Shown: piece by piece, positions 32,363 to 44,678 of the stretch
Numbering within the stretch: the stretch's first letter is position 1
How the letters are laid out: every line of letters starts with the position of its first letter
Assembly: GCA_009869945.1 (NCBI GenBank)
Contig: WIXG01000006.1
Coordinates: 124,001 to 188,000, forward strand
DNA length: 64,000 bases
DNA from: Mesaphorura yosii
Taxonomy: Eukaryota > Arthropoda > Collembola > Poduromorpha > Tullbergiidae
Reading direction: 5' to 3'
Translations under genes and position numbers: made by a program
The notes under the pieces: generated by a model
The model's database searches: none
What the model saw: the letters and a program-made list of their open reading frames with translations, nothing else
Told to the model about the DNA's origin: nothing

Positions 32363-33738
32363 TTAACAAGATGCGTTCCTTCGGGCAGTGTTACAACGAT
32401 GCTTGCGGGCTCTCTTCTTCGTGTTTTTCAACGTTTGCTCGAGGTTATGCTGCAAAATTTCCAAATATGCATTATGAAATATCAGCTTGTTCCACTGGAC
32501 TCTTCGGCGCACACGAAATTTGTGCTGGAGTTGGATCCTCTTGTTGCTGGTTTTCACTTTTCTCTAAATATTGGAAGATTTTGGAAGATTCCGTTTGACC
32601 TCCTTTAAGGGTTAGATTTATGTTCCCAGATTACCTTAATCCCATTGCGCCTCTTCTTTGTCCGCTTCCGCTGTTTAGTCAATTTGAATTGAGGTCTCTT
32701 TAATTTATGAGCAGGATCAAAGCAGTCCTCTCCCGGAAACGATGCTAACGCCACCAGCTCGGCTAAAACCGTACCCACATTACTACCATACGTTTCGAAA
32801 GAAATCCTATTGTAAAGTCCATACCTGTCGACGGGGTTGTAAGGCTGCTAGCATGCACTTCGATCATCCTCATCTTCGTCGTAGCTGCATTTACTTTCCC
32901 TGGACGCTTCGGGCGTGGCTTTGAAACGAAAGGTTTGGATTCTATTGGAACTGCGGCCGCGTGGCATGTTTGTTTCTCGCAATTGTCTAGATCTGAAAGA
33001 CGGAAGTACTTCTCAAACATCTCAAGTACAAGTTTGTCAGTGGCTCCGATTCCGGTGTCTTGGGTAGAGGTCGATGGTCCAGGCGCCAGTTGAGGGCTGG
33101 CGTCAATGTGCAGGGCATCGCTCGATTCAGATAAGCGTGATGTTTGCGTGTCGGATCCTGAGCCTTCGCTACTCGTGTTCAGATCCCCAACTATGGCCTG
33201 CGGTGTGACGTAGTGTCTCCAAGTCACTGGAGCATTGGTCGCGCCAGGGCAGAATTCGGAGTCCAGAATTCGTTTATTGTCAAAATTATGGTCAGCCAGG
33301 ACATTTGCATCAACGGTAGGCAAACTAACGCTGCCGAAGTTTTCGTCAATACCTTTGATAAGAAAAATGACGTGAGAATCATGCAGGCCGTCCGAAGCCA
33401 GCAGCTCGATATTCGTTATACTTTCGACTTGGGCCAAATTGATCTAACGGTTCAGAGAGCAGTGCCGGGTACGCCGGGAAGCGAATCGGTTCCGTGAATA
33501 AATCGTCTTCAAAATTCGTAGTTGGCCAATGGTGGATGTCTCCCGAGTCAAAAGGGTCCAGATGAAGTGACTTCGTGAAGTCCGGTCTCAGACGCCCGTT
33601 ACCGACTTCCATAATCGAATTGTAACTATTCTCTGTAAAACGAAACACAAAAAACACAGTCTGTTTACTATTTCACTTGTTACCTTCCAAGTTGAACTTA
33701 CGGAATCTCGGATCACCAATTCCAAGTATTGTGTCCAT
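32363..33738 (-). CDS. Probable nuclear protein with basic region and leucine heptads (bZIP-like)
   Basis: Five exons are proposed: 33738-33702, 33632 to 33473 (an alternative donor about 65 bases further on is possible), 33330-32825, 32762-32635 and 32563-32363. All phases agree, giving about 343 residues. The N-terminal half is acidic and Ser/Thr/Pro-rich with no fixed structure expected, as in activation domains (for example SSEGSGSDTQTSRLSESSD). The C-terminus has two very basic runs (KLTKQRKRTKKRRNGIK and KFRVRRR) followed by leucines at seven-residue spacing (LIFHNAYLEILQHNL). The layout resembles ATF4-type bZIP factors, but the invariant Asn-x7-Arg of the DNA-binding region is not met, so either the frame of the last exon is wrong or the domain is very divergent. 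The function is inferred. Confidence 0.5.
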
Positions 33739-34160
33739 TCCACAAGTCATCGTTCATCAGATCAATGTCTACTGGAAACCTGTTCAGTCGGTTGATTGTC
33801 AGTTGAGCCTGGAAATCAAAGTCGATGTTGACATCTGAACGGGCAGCAATTCAATACAAAGCACGAAATGAAAAACACGCAGCACCTTATAGACCTTTAT
33901 TAGAATCAGTTCTTTGTGCATTGATTATTTCATAACTCTGATAGCATTTGCGCTGACACTGTGCATTGATGCATTAGCTTATTTCATAACCTTGAGTCCT
34001 CCCTACAAATTACGACATGGAATACCTCTCCGGATTCATACGCCAAAAATATGGCCTCCTGCGCGTGTGTACATTACAGTCGTACATAGTAGTTTGGTTA
34101 TAACATTCGATTTTATTTCTTCACACAAAATTAGTACGTGAGAATGTGAGAATTACAGAA
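33739..34160. other. Spacer between the bZIP-like and P450 genes
   Basis: About 420 bases, both neighbours on the minus strand. It holds the P450 3' UTR and the promoter of the bZIP-like gene. No separate gene is supported. Confidence 0.4.
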
Positions 34161-36322
34161 TTAACATCTTTGCTTCATCTTCACAATGATGCCGTCCTTA
34201 GGACGGAGGATAAGATCAGGAACCAAGCGCATGTTTTCGACTTTCTCGCAGGCCTCGAAGGAAAAATTCAGGAACAGTTTGGCCAACAAAACTTTTTCTT
34301 CCATCACAGCAAACTTTTGACCTGTCAAAGTCCGTACAAACACAAATTATACAAACATCAACTAGGCGTCTATTTCACAACTAAAGCGACATTAAATTAT
34401 TACCAATACAATTTCTTGGCCCTGCAGAAAACGGAACGTATGCATACGGATTTCTTCCTGTCGCGTTTTCAGGGAAAAATCTCGATGGCTGAAACTCGTC
34501 TGGATCAGGAAATTGCTTTTCATCGCGATGAAGGAAATACGTGAAAATGATCGCTTGTGTTCCGGCAGCAATTCTACGGCCGTCGTCCAAATGAATGTCC
34601 TGTTTAATGTGTCGTGCGTATAAAGGAACACTTGGAAAGAGTCGGAGGGATTCTTTAATGCAGCACTCCAAGTACTTCATTTGAGCAAGGTCATCCTTCG
34701 TAATAAGACGTGACCTGTCTTGGCCAAAGATGCCATCCAGTTCTTCTTGAACTTTCGCCTGAAATTGATATCAACCAATTAAGATTAATTAGGTGGAGTC
34801 AGAAGAGGTCAGCAGTCATTTCGGTGGTCAAAAAGAGATACCATCGCGTCTGGGTTTGAGCCCAAGCAGAACACGGTCCAGCAAAGATTTGCCGCAGTAG
34901 TATCGTGACCTTCAAACATGAACGTATCTGTCTCTTCGCGAATGTCAGCATCCGACAACACCCGGCCGTCGTCAGATGCGTCTAGTAGCAGGTCCAGGAA
35001 TGCTAGCCGCTTCTTGTCTGAGAGTTCGAAATGAAAATTCAGAAGTTACAGCAAAATTTGTATGAATTTGCAGTAATTACGTGTGAACAATGTATCCTCG
35101 TCATGTGTGCTATTTTTCTGGGCAACTCCTGCTTTATGAATCTGCCTCCTTTCTTTAATAGCCTGAGAAATTCAAGACTTGGCATTGAATACCTGATGCA
35201 AATTAAGCTCTTATGTGTGTGAACCTGATCTGTAAATTCGTGAAGAATTTTGAGCAACCTTCTTTCCTTTGCCGCCTTCCCCGATATTTTCCAACCGAGT
35301 TGGGAGTGGAGCCAGGGCCTTAGCATGCGGTATATAATAATTTCTCCAATCCTACAAACATAATTTTCATGTCATTGCATTTTCATACTTTGACGGGCAT
35401 TAATTTGGCGGACTCACTCATAAATTGCTCTCACGTATTCAGAGTCGCCTTCGCGCTGGGCATTAAGCTTCCTTCCCATCGCAGTTTCTGAAACCAAGTT
35501 TTTCAAAATGCGTGCTCAAATTCTTCATAATGCGTTTCAACGTTTCTTATACTCACCAGAGATGATGTCCAACGCGCAACGAGTCAAGTAAGGAAACACG
35601 TCAAATGGTTTTTCATCACAGCACTCACCCCGCAGCAGTTCGATCAGAACCTCTCCTTGCTCATTAAACACTTCCAGAAACTCGTCTAAGATTTTGAAGT
35701 GAAACGTTGGCGTCAAGAGCTTCCTCCGACTAAACCACTTGTTCCCTGCATGCGTGCATCAGTCGTCAAGCAATACCGTTTCTGGTAGACAAATAATTGC
35801 TATGCTAAGCGTACCGGTCGAAGTGAGAAGCCCCGTGTTAAGCCACGGAAGGAGTTGATCGTAGTCGGCGCTCTTGTCAATGTGAACGGATGACGTGAGG
35901 ACTTTCTGAATCAGACAAATCATTTTGTTAGAACATAATCGAGTTGAATCTACGCTAATGAACACATGCTTCGACAATGCTCGCGTCGCACATCATCAAA
36001 CGACCCTGTCTACCAAGCCAGACGCGAAAAGTCCCCTTGTACTCGGCGTACCACTTTGAAGTGACGTGCAGCAGTTCTGCAAATGAAGCCGCCCGTTTCA
36101 ATATAATTCCCTTTCATGGTTCACAAATTAACGATCTCACGTGCCATGGTTTTCCACCGCCAAGTCCAAAGCGTTTCCCAGAATTGGTTTGGTTGGTGGG
36201 CCCGGAAACTGGTCCAAGTATTTTCTGACATGTGACAGTCGGAAAAATGCGAGGTACAGGAAGGTGACGAGCAATGAGAATGCAGACACAAAATACATGA
36301 AAGAACTCGCTAATGTGTCCAT
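34161..36322 (-). CDS. Cytochrome P450, CYP4 family
   Basis: A heme monooxygenase of the endoplasmic reticulum; CYP4 enzymes typically hydroxylate fatty acids, hormones or xenobiotics. The ATG at 36322 gives an N-terminal membrane anchor ([20 protein letters not shown]) and then the proline hinge [16 protein letters not shown]. Downstream exons carry the CYP4 signature [14 protein letters not shown] in the I-helix, the ExxR motif in [29 protein letters not shown], and the heme-binding loop [10 protein letters not shown] with its cysteine. An intron splits the heme loop from the last exon ([16 protein letters not shown]). The last exon ends at 34161. There are about nine exons with no frameshift found. 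An exon around 35090-35220 encodes [12 protein letters not shown]. Redox partner: NADPH-P450 reductase, by family. The subfamily cannot be set from sequence alone. Confidence 0.9.
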
Positions 36323-36796
36323 GATGAAGCTGTCGAGGCACAAAATAAAATGAGATTCAAACACTGGAGATCAAGTGGCCGAGCTGAAGCAGAGACACCG
36401 ACCCTCTGACCACTCGAACATCAACACTGGAATTGATTGGCAACTGTTAGTAGTAGAATTCCTCATGTATCGTCTCATGCATTTGTGGTCAAGCGAGTGT
36501 TTAATCAGCGAAACGCGACGTCCTTGCTTAATTAACTTTGGATACATGCATACTCGAAACACGTACATGAACTTATTATTATATAATACATTTTGCAATT
36601 GCCTGATAGCCTTTTGCTGAAGTTGCTTCATTTTTTTAATGGATTGAGCGCGGCCTTGGCCATGAAGTGCGATGCGAAAGCAATGTTCGGCAGCGACAGC
36701 AAAAAATGCGATGTATATCTGATACAAATGCACAATATCGAGTAAATACGCCCAATTCTATGTAACAAATACACAAACGCTGTGCTCCTGGTTCAC

Positions 36797-38015
36797 TTGT
36801 AGGACAAAATAATGGTTTTTAATTGACCGAAGATTTTCATTGATTTCTTTGCATGCTCCGTTCAACCGTCTGACGTACCTGACAGAAAAATATTATGAGC
36901 ATTGTGCAAATTAAAGTCAATAAATTTTCTTGGCCTGCGATTAAAGAAATTCACAGAGGAAATTCTAGTAAGAATGAGAAGCCCTTGTCTGTGGATATTT
37001 GTCAGACCTGGTACTACGAGATATTCAGTTGAGATGAGGGCCTAAATGAGAGTTTACGTTCGATTGCCTGCGTCGCACCAAGCATTGCAATGGCAATATA
37101 TTCTTCAGAGAGTTTATCCGTTTGTAAATAGGAGAAATATAAGTTCCTTAACTGAAAATAACATTCTCGGCTTTCACGCACCCATAAGGCACTTTTATTC
37201 GGCAAGAAGTCAATATGATGGAAATTTTAAAGAGTTACAGCAAATAATTTGTATGCCTAATAACTAGTCAGTCCATTTCCAGGACAAATGTTAACAACTA
37301 AAACCGCGTTAAAGGTTAAGAAACCATAAAAAGTCAGAAGCCAGTACAGAAGTCTAAAGAAAATGAAAGGATGTACACCAAGTTCGGATGGGCGTCGCAA
37401 AGAAGTCCAGTTGACAACCCACCATAGCAGGACAGCAATCTTGCGCGTATTGAGCCGGAGCAGGAATTGAAACTGTTCCAACTTTGAGGCAGCCGTCTTG
37501 AAAGCGCATGCCAAAATATATGTGACAGAATTTGTAAGGCAGTATTTCCAGGTTGTACAAGGAGAATTCCATAGAAAAGGAGAGGACCTCGTAGTAAGTG
37601 GGTGCTGCGACACCAATATGAGGAGACGCAGTAAGCAAATGTAAATTCACACCTTAAAAGGTTAAGCACGGCGTATGGTGATTACTCAAACCCGCTCGGT
37701 GAATGTCCATCATGCTTATGATCTTACTTACTTTTCAGCGAAGGTGATATCTCTGGCGATTGCTATGCCAAGCTGAGGGTTTTCAATCGTTCGAGGTGTC
37801 CAAACTCGTGTGTGTTTTTGCTCGTTGATGGCAATGTAGGTGAAATCCAACAGCTGCTTGAAGACGGCTATATGTCAGTCATGTCTACTATATTGTCCTT
37901 GACGATTGTTTGAATGAAAATTCACTTGTAATTGTTTTACGATGTTGTACAACCGCGGTTGAAGTTGAAGGCGCATTTTGGAAGCATTGATTTTCTCGTA
38001 ATCCAAATTTATCAT
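36797..38015 (-). pseudogene. Candidate incomplete gene, possibly a gustatory-receptor-like relic
   Basis: Several minus-strand pieces have compatible splice phases. 38015-37926 (ATG start) joins 37856-37732, encoding QLLDFTYIAINEQ. A hydrophobic stretch follows within 37670-37265 (LLFYGILLVQPGN, and in another frame FIFFRLLYWLLTFYGFLTF). Then an exon of about 37165-37022 encoding LRNLYFSYLQTDKLSEEYI joins in phase 36886-36797, encoding SYVRRLNGACKEINENLRS. The last piece resembles the intracellular loop of arthropod gustatory receptors. The frame changes inside the hydrophobic part, and no C-terminal transmembrane exons with the usual TY-x5-QF motif fit before the P450 gene. It could be a pseudogene, a fragment, or not a gene. 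Confidence 0.25.
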
Positions 38016-38368
38016 TTTGAATTTCAATCGGAAAGACTTGATGTTTGCCCTGTAAACCTCTGATTGCGTAATTTGATTATCGAAAGTGCAGTTTCGCTGC
38101 TATCCGATACCGATAACTGTAATTGGATACCGTTGGGACAATTGTTTTGTCTAAAGTGGGGCTTGAGTCTTGCTTATTCTTATGCTGGTGGGTAAGTCTT
38201 CCTTGCCGATTTCCGACCCCACGTAGTGAGTTAATTATCCAAATTGTCAAAAGTTGTCTAGTTCTGCCAATCATCACAATTTCACAATATTGTCAATATA
38301 CTGTGTTTTCTTTACTACTTCAATCTCTTAAACTCATTCGATTGTTCTATTCTGATCCTTCAGCTGAA
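38016..38368. other. Spacer upstream of the second TTLL gene
   Basis: An open frame runs into the TTLL start from 38123, but a TTCAG before the ATG and the hydrophobic non-homologous reading suggest leader sequence. It may serve as a promoter for both directions. Confidence 0.35.
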
Positions 38369-41300
38369 ATGGACTCCACAAAACCTCACGTCTTAACCGA
38401 CGAAGCAATGATGGGGAATGCCGACAACGGTGATTCGCAACCTCTAACCGTGGGACGAGAGCCAGAAATTTCAGAAGAAACATCAAATGACTACCTTGGC
38501 ACTGCTGAAATTAATCTTGTTGCTTCTACTGACGAAAAGGATGACCGTACAGAGATCCTGGAAGATCAGCTACTAATGGATGTACATTCCGACGCAAATA
38601 AGACGACAAATTTTCCAAGACTGCTCAATCTTGATGGTACACCATACTATTTGCGACAAATGGGTCCGACGAAGAAGCTTGCATCATCCAATCTGAACAA
38701 ATCAATAGCCCTACCACGAAAGTCATGCAAACTCTTCTCGGCTTCTGGTCCGCTTGAATCAACACCGATGAGGTATCCGGACCACAATGCCGACTGGTCT
38801 GCGCTACTGGCAAACGATCCAGTAGATTCTTTTGGACCTTTTGTTAGCCCACAACTGCCATTTCGTCGAAGGGAACTGCTCCTGCATATTTGGACAGACT
38901 GTGGCCCAGTGTCAAGATTGAATGTACTCACTGGAGCCTACTCTATCTTTCAAGCTAATTATGATGCAAAGCAAATGGAACGAAAGATCAAAGACGCAAA
39001 AATACTCATCGACTTTGAAGATTTCTGCAGCCGTATTAACTCACTCTTGAATATTCCACATCGAAAAGTGATGCATCCTGAAAAGAACCTTCAGTACCGT
39101 GTCATGTGGGCGTTGTATAAGATTTTCGATCAATCAATGAATCGTAAACTTCCCAATTGTGAGCTCAATTAAACAAGAATTCAAGTTCTCCTGAAATGAT
39201 ATTAACATGTTCTGGGTTTTGGCTTATTTCAGACGGCGACGCAATCGAAATTGGGTTAAATGGGCCAACGAAATCCTATGACCGTGCGAAATCTCTAACG
39301 AATATTAGAACTGTTGGAATTATTGATACCGAAGGACACACGAATAAGATTTTGGGTCTTCTCAATCCGAATGTGAATCGCTACCTCTCGCACGCGTCTC
39401 CTCTACAACAGTTTATCTGGTCGTACGGACGATACTTGTAGGTTCGGTGTAGAGAGGGAGCAGATATTCTCGACCGGAATTCCTTCAACATTTCCATCAA
39501 GCAAAACTTCGAAAATCTTTCCACTTCGCTCCTTAAACACCGTACCCCACTGCCGTACTTACTAGAAGCAGTGGTTAACCCCAATTGCAGAAAGGTGACC
39601 GACAGCCAACTTAAAATCTGGACTTCTATTCGGTTGAGAACTGCGACTGAAATGTCCCTCCACACGCCAACTCAATCTACATCTCGAAAGCGTTTAACAA
39701 AGAAAGCTCAACCAACTTCAGAAGCAAGACCAGCCTCTGCTGCGACAGGTGCCTCTGGTGGTCCGTCTGCGTCATGTGAACTTTATCCAACCGAGAAGTC
39801 AGTGACGGACAAAGTTTTCAACAAGACAGTTTACCTCTTCACGAAGTACGAGTTCATCCGTGAAACCACTCGAGACATGGGATTTCTTGAAGTTCAAACA
39901 AATGACTCTTGAATTTGCTGTGGTCTGACTCAGCCGTTAATTTGGAGCACATGCCATGCATTGTCGAATGGCAGAAATCGACCCGTGTTGTTGATGGTCA
40001 TCGAATTGCAAGAGTGTACAAAATCAATCACTTTCCTGGAATGGACGCCATAGCCAGGAAGGATGGGCTATCGAGAAGTATTCGCAAGATGCAAAAATTG
40101 TTTGGGCATGAATTTGACTTTACTCCTCGGACCTGGACGACTCCGACATTGAAGATCTTCTGGGTTATTCCAAACTTAATGGCGACCCGACCTTTATTTG
40201 CAAGCCAAATAATTGGAGTCAAGGAAAGGGCATCTCAATTATCACAGACTTCAGCAAAATGTGCCCATTCTCAAATGCGACATATCAGACCTACTTTGAA
40301 CGAGTAAGAACTTTCCCCGTACAAATGAAATCACTTGGTTTAAGCGTTTAAGTTCATGTTCAACTTCAACTTTATAGCCTTACCTGATTGATGAATTCAA
40401 GTTCGATCTGAGAATGTTTGTTCTGGTCACCTCAGTTGATCCCCTGGTTTTATACATTTACCCTCAAGGGCTGGCTCGGTATGCTACCATAAAAACATTC
40501 GTTATATTATTCATGTAGTTCTATCTTCACTATTCGTTAATTTCAGGGTCGCAACTGTCAAGTACGAAGTTTCTACAGGAGAAAATGCTAGTCGAAGAAC
40601 AATGCATCTGACTAATACATGTGTAAACAGAACTCACGAATTTTATAGCTATAGAGAGAACAAAAGGTAAATTCCTCTAGTTTGATTACAAAGAAAGACC
40701 AGTCGAATCTAAATGGATGCCTATTTTACGTTGCCTGTAGGAAGATGACTGATGTACTCCAGATGCTATCTGCGAGAGGCGTTGATGTAAACTCAATTCA
40801 GAAATCCATCCACGACGCGATAATCAAGACTGTGATTGCTGGCCACTCCGAGCTGTTGAAGAATTACCACACCTCGTTTCCGAATGGCAGCCCATATAGA
40901 TCAATTTGTTTTGAGATTCTTGGATTTGATGTCATTCTGGATGAAAATCTGAAGCCATATGTTCTTGAGACGAATCGTGCTCCCAGTTTTAGCTACGGCA
41001 AAAAGAGACGACGACGATGCCTTTAAAAGCGCAGTGATCAGTGATACGTTTGAGAAAATTTACTTCGGACCAATATCAGACGATGAGGACGCGGCGTATC
41101 TGGCTGAGCATCCCGACGAGATTCAGACAGACTTTCCTAACTTGGATGGCATAGAACTTACAAAAGGATTTCAAAAACAATTTCGGCACGAGTCTTTCCA
41201 TGGACGAAATTGGAGTTTGGCTTATCCACTCCAGAGTACTTTGTCTATTTACGCAAAATACTTTCAAACACCTTCAGAGACACAAGACAATCTGGAAATC

Positions 41301-42114
41301 TTGGACTTGATTCAATATGATGTTCCTGGGGTCAGACGTATGCAACAAACGAAGCGGCCGATCAAGAAACCAATAACTCACGGTTTGAAATTCCGTCCCA
41401 GGCGAAGACCGTTGTATGGTCTGAAGCCTCCTCTCTGGAAGACAAAAAAGGGACGTGCTAGGTATGACAAGAGAATGGAAGACCTTGGCGAGGCTAATCC
41501 ACATATCAGTGCCAAATCAATTGAGATAATGCAGTCAGAACACTTTAAAGATCGCCAACCGATTTGGCTGCGCCCTCTCCAGAAGAAAGAAGAGTTAGAA
41601 CTTCAGAATGAAAAGAAGGAGAAAGAGCCGATTTTCAAGAAGGTCAAGCAAAAGTACAGCAGAACTGCCGCCGATCTGATTCCGGGGTTCAGTGCGGACA
41701 TGTTAAATTTTCCTACTGATGTTTTTTTTTACAATATAATCGCCGAAAAACTGAAACACATTTTTGAGCGATACAGAAACATTTTGAAACCGAAAGAAGC
41801 CGAAAAGAAAATTGACGAAGAACAGAAAACGCCGTATCTTCCACGAACCTATGACATTGATCTGCAGTACGAGAAGAAAAGAAGAGGCCAGACTTTCGTT
41901 GGCTGCGGCTGCTCCAAAGTCACCTAGAAATCCCTTTACTCCTTATATATCTCAAACTGAAGGTGGAACAGCACTCTTGAATCCGTTCACAAAGCATACG
42001 AAGAAAAATGAAGCCTCATCATCAGCAAAGGTGGAGACGGAGAATACTAACCTGCAGCGAGCAAGATTCAACAATAACCTGAACAAAAACCAATTAAGGC
42101 AAAACAATGTGTGA
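38369..42114 (+). CDS. TTLL polyglutamylase-type gene (TTLL4/6/13-like) with several apparent frameshifts
   Basis: Expected to glutamylate tubulin in axonemes. Exons: 38369-39158, 39233-39437, 39591-40303, 40378-40478, 40547-40666 and 40741 to the end. The first ~410 residues are a low-homology N-terminal extension. The TTL core then shows [86 protein letters not shown] and [19 protein letters not shown], so ATP- and metal-binding residues are kept. These motifs lie in different frames inside single exons. One base seems missing near 39907-39909, one missing near 40141-40150, and one extra in the five-A run at 41000-41004. A fourth change is possible in the A-rich run at 41876-41884, otherwise translation stops at 41927 instead of 42114. 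Either assembly errors or a very young pseudogene. Confidence 0.72.
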
Positions 42115-42288
42115 TGCCACAGTAAACCCATCACTTAATTCGTATTAATTGCAGCGTAATTGTAACAACGCTTCAAAATTGTATGAAGTCTGCCATTTTA
42201 AATCTTAAAATTGTGCGGTAGGTATTTTAATGTGTAAGAAAAATGTAAGCAGTTAATAGTAAGGTCATGCGCGTCGCGTATATACTTG

Positions 42289-42294
42289 AATAAA
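42289..42294 (+). terminator. Poly(A) signal AATAAA of the TTLL polyglutamylase-like gene
   Basis: A canonical hexamer 175 bases after the downstream stop codon at 42114, consistent with the longer reading of the C-terminus. Confidence 0.5.
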
Positions 42295-44678
42295 AGTATG
42301 CGTGAGAATTTCAATGAGTCCTGACTGTTCTTCAAAATTTTGTATTATTGCCATATTGCGTTTAAGTCGAGGTCGTTATTCTTATTGGGTCGAGATGAGA
42401 CAGTTGCATGTGCGTTGTTTTGTGGCTGTAGCCCACTTTTCAATTATCCCAACTCATTTCCGATTAAAATAAATAAATTACGGGGGTCTTTTGTTTTGAC
42501 GTGCGGTGTCGTGCGATGCGTACGAGTCATGCAGTACATCATTTCTAAAGCACGCGTTGGTTGTTTGCTTGGCATTGTCTCGATGGTGTCGTTCTACGAG
42601 CAGGAAAGGGTGAAATGATCATAATGAATGGACTCCGATGAATTTATGGATGGGAAAGGTGTTACAAAATATTGGCTTTGTTACTTGTAATGACCGTACT
42701 TTATCATTTGGTATGAAGCTAGCTCCATGTACACGGAAAAGGTTTACAAAGCATAAGGCACCCAGACCCACCACGGCCTCTCCATGTGGGTTACCAATAA
42801 ATTAGACTCGAAATGATCACTTAGCTACACATAAGATTCAACTCCAAACTCGGATTGTGAAAAAATCTAAGCAACGCGATATGAGTATGGATACTGCATT
42901 AGTTATCCAGAAAAATTATCAATTACAACTCGTATAGCTAAAGCGTGAGCCGAACTCATCAATCACGCTCCGGTTTGGCTCAATGACATATGGCAGCAAA
43001 AGTTGTGCCATTGAAGCCACAGCATAATATTAGCAACGAAAATGTACGCGAAGCATGTCCGTAGTTTGAAACCAGCAAGTGCTGAAATTGTGCTAATTTA
43101 GTAATTGAGTTTAATTTGTTGCTGTTTGACTATTTGACAGCATGTGATGACAACTTGTGCCATTGTTGAATGCGATTTCTGTTATTACACGAGCTCTGAA
43201 GCGTACAATACAAAAGCTAGAGATAGGATTGGCCTTGGGTTGACCATGCATGAGCAGTCGCCATAATCCTAGTATATGAAGTGTCGAGTGTGGAAAAGCT
43301 GCAGAATACCATAAGTCGCATTGTTGTGGCACATCAGCATAAATATGTAACAATGGACATGGTTGCTTAAAAAATAATTTTTCCTTGCTCTTGGCTGTGT
43401 CGTTTGTCTGTTGCCGTTGCTATTGCTGGGTTGGATCATCAACTGCGTGATCAAAAGGAGGAGCTGGGAAAGGATAAGCCATTTTTTACCTGTACAAGCC
43501 GCGTTGTTGTTCGCATACGTACTCCACTCTGTGCACGTCGCGCATGGCATTGTTACTGTTTCTTGTCCATAATGTAGCATGTGGCTGGAGCTTCAACAAT
43601 GGGATGCAAGGCAAGGCAGGCTGGGACTGGGCAAACGCATCAGATCGTAATAAAATGTAATTTCAGTGCCAGACAGCTTAATTTTATTTTTTATCCGATT
43701 TATGAGCGGCTTTGCAGAGTTTTCGTGCATTTCATTTTTCGTGGCCTTAATTTATGATTATGACAATCCTACATACGAGTATTAAGAGCTATTAAGCCTT
43801 CACTCGTCCAAATATCTTCCAGGCCTGGCTGCCTGTCAGTTCAGTCAAGTTGCAATGCTAATGCAATGTGAGACTCCATATTTCAAATTTGATTATGGCT
43901 AGAACTATTACTTCGACGACGATTATGATTATTAATGCTGCCGGTTATGGTTTGACGCGAACATGATGAGAATTTTCATGCAATGCAATTTCTAATACAG
44001 TACAGTATTTCAGTTCCAGTTGCATACTTGCATTGCGCTCTCATAATAACACTCTCCGTCTTCAGAAGAATGAATTTATTTCAAACGCAATCATCATTAA
44101 ACAATTAAGAGTACACAAGATAGAAATAAAATACTGATAGGGTAAGATTCGTTTCAGTTTCTGCATTCTGTACAGTTGTACAACCATGAGGCTATGTAAA
44201 GCAAAGTGAACGGAAGAGGATACGCTAAACAAATGCTGGGCTATTCTAACAGCTAAATAATGTTAAATATTACAGCTATTCTGCTATGTCTTTCTACAAA
44301 ATTACTAAAAGTTTGCTGAAATCCAGTAAATAAAGCATTTTTCACTCCACGCATAAACTATATTAAATATCGTCATTAGCATTCCTAAGGCACACAAAAA
44401 GGCCAAATCGGTTCCTCATTTTGTGGTCAGGTCACTCTAATTTATAGAGAGCTTGGAGTAACGTTCACGCTAATAAAATTCACACACACTCTGCATAGAA
44501 TCATGAAGAAATCTCTCTGAATAATATTCCTGAAACTACGTGCAAGTGGTTAATATCAATTTCCACTTTTAAGTCTAGTAATTATCAACCAAGTAACATT
44601 CGCTCACGTCCACGCTTCACGTGTCCAAAGCAAGTGTACAACTTACACATGGTACAGCCAAAATTACGCACGCGCACT
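42295..44678. other. Intergenic region and 3' UTR of Pax3/7
   Basis: AT-rich sequence between convergent genes. A reverse-strand AATAAA (TTTATT at 44075-44080) would give Pax3/7 a 3' UTR of about 600 bases. No coding frame with homology, tRNA or repeat was recognised. Confidence 0.4.

Noticed and set aside
33700-33850. Minus-strand reading with NIDFDFQAQLTINRLNRF just upstream of the bZIP-like start
   Set aside because: It looks protein-like but ends in a stop before the exon 1 donor and cannot be joined in phase to the following exons. Treated as leader sequence.
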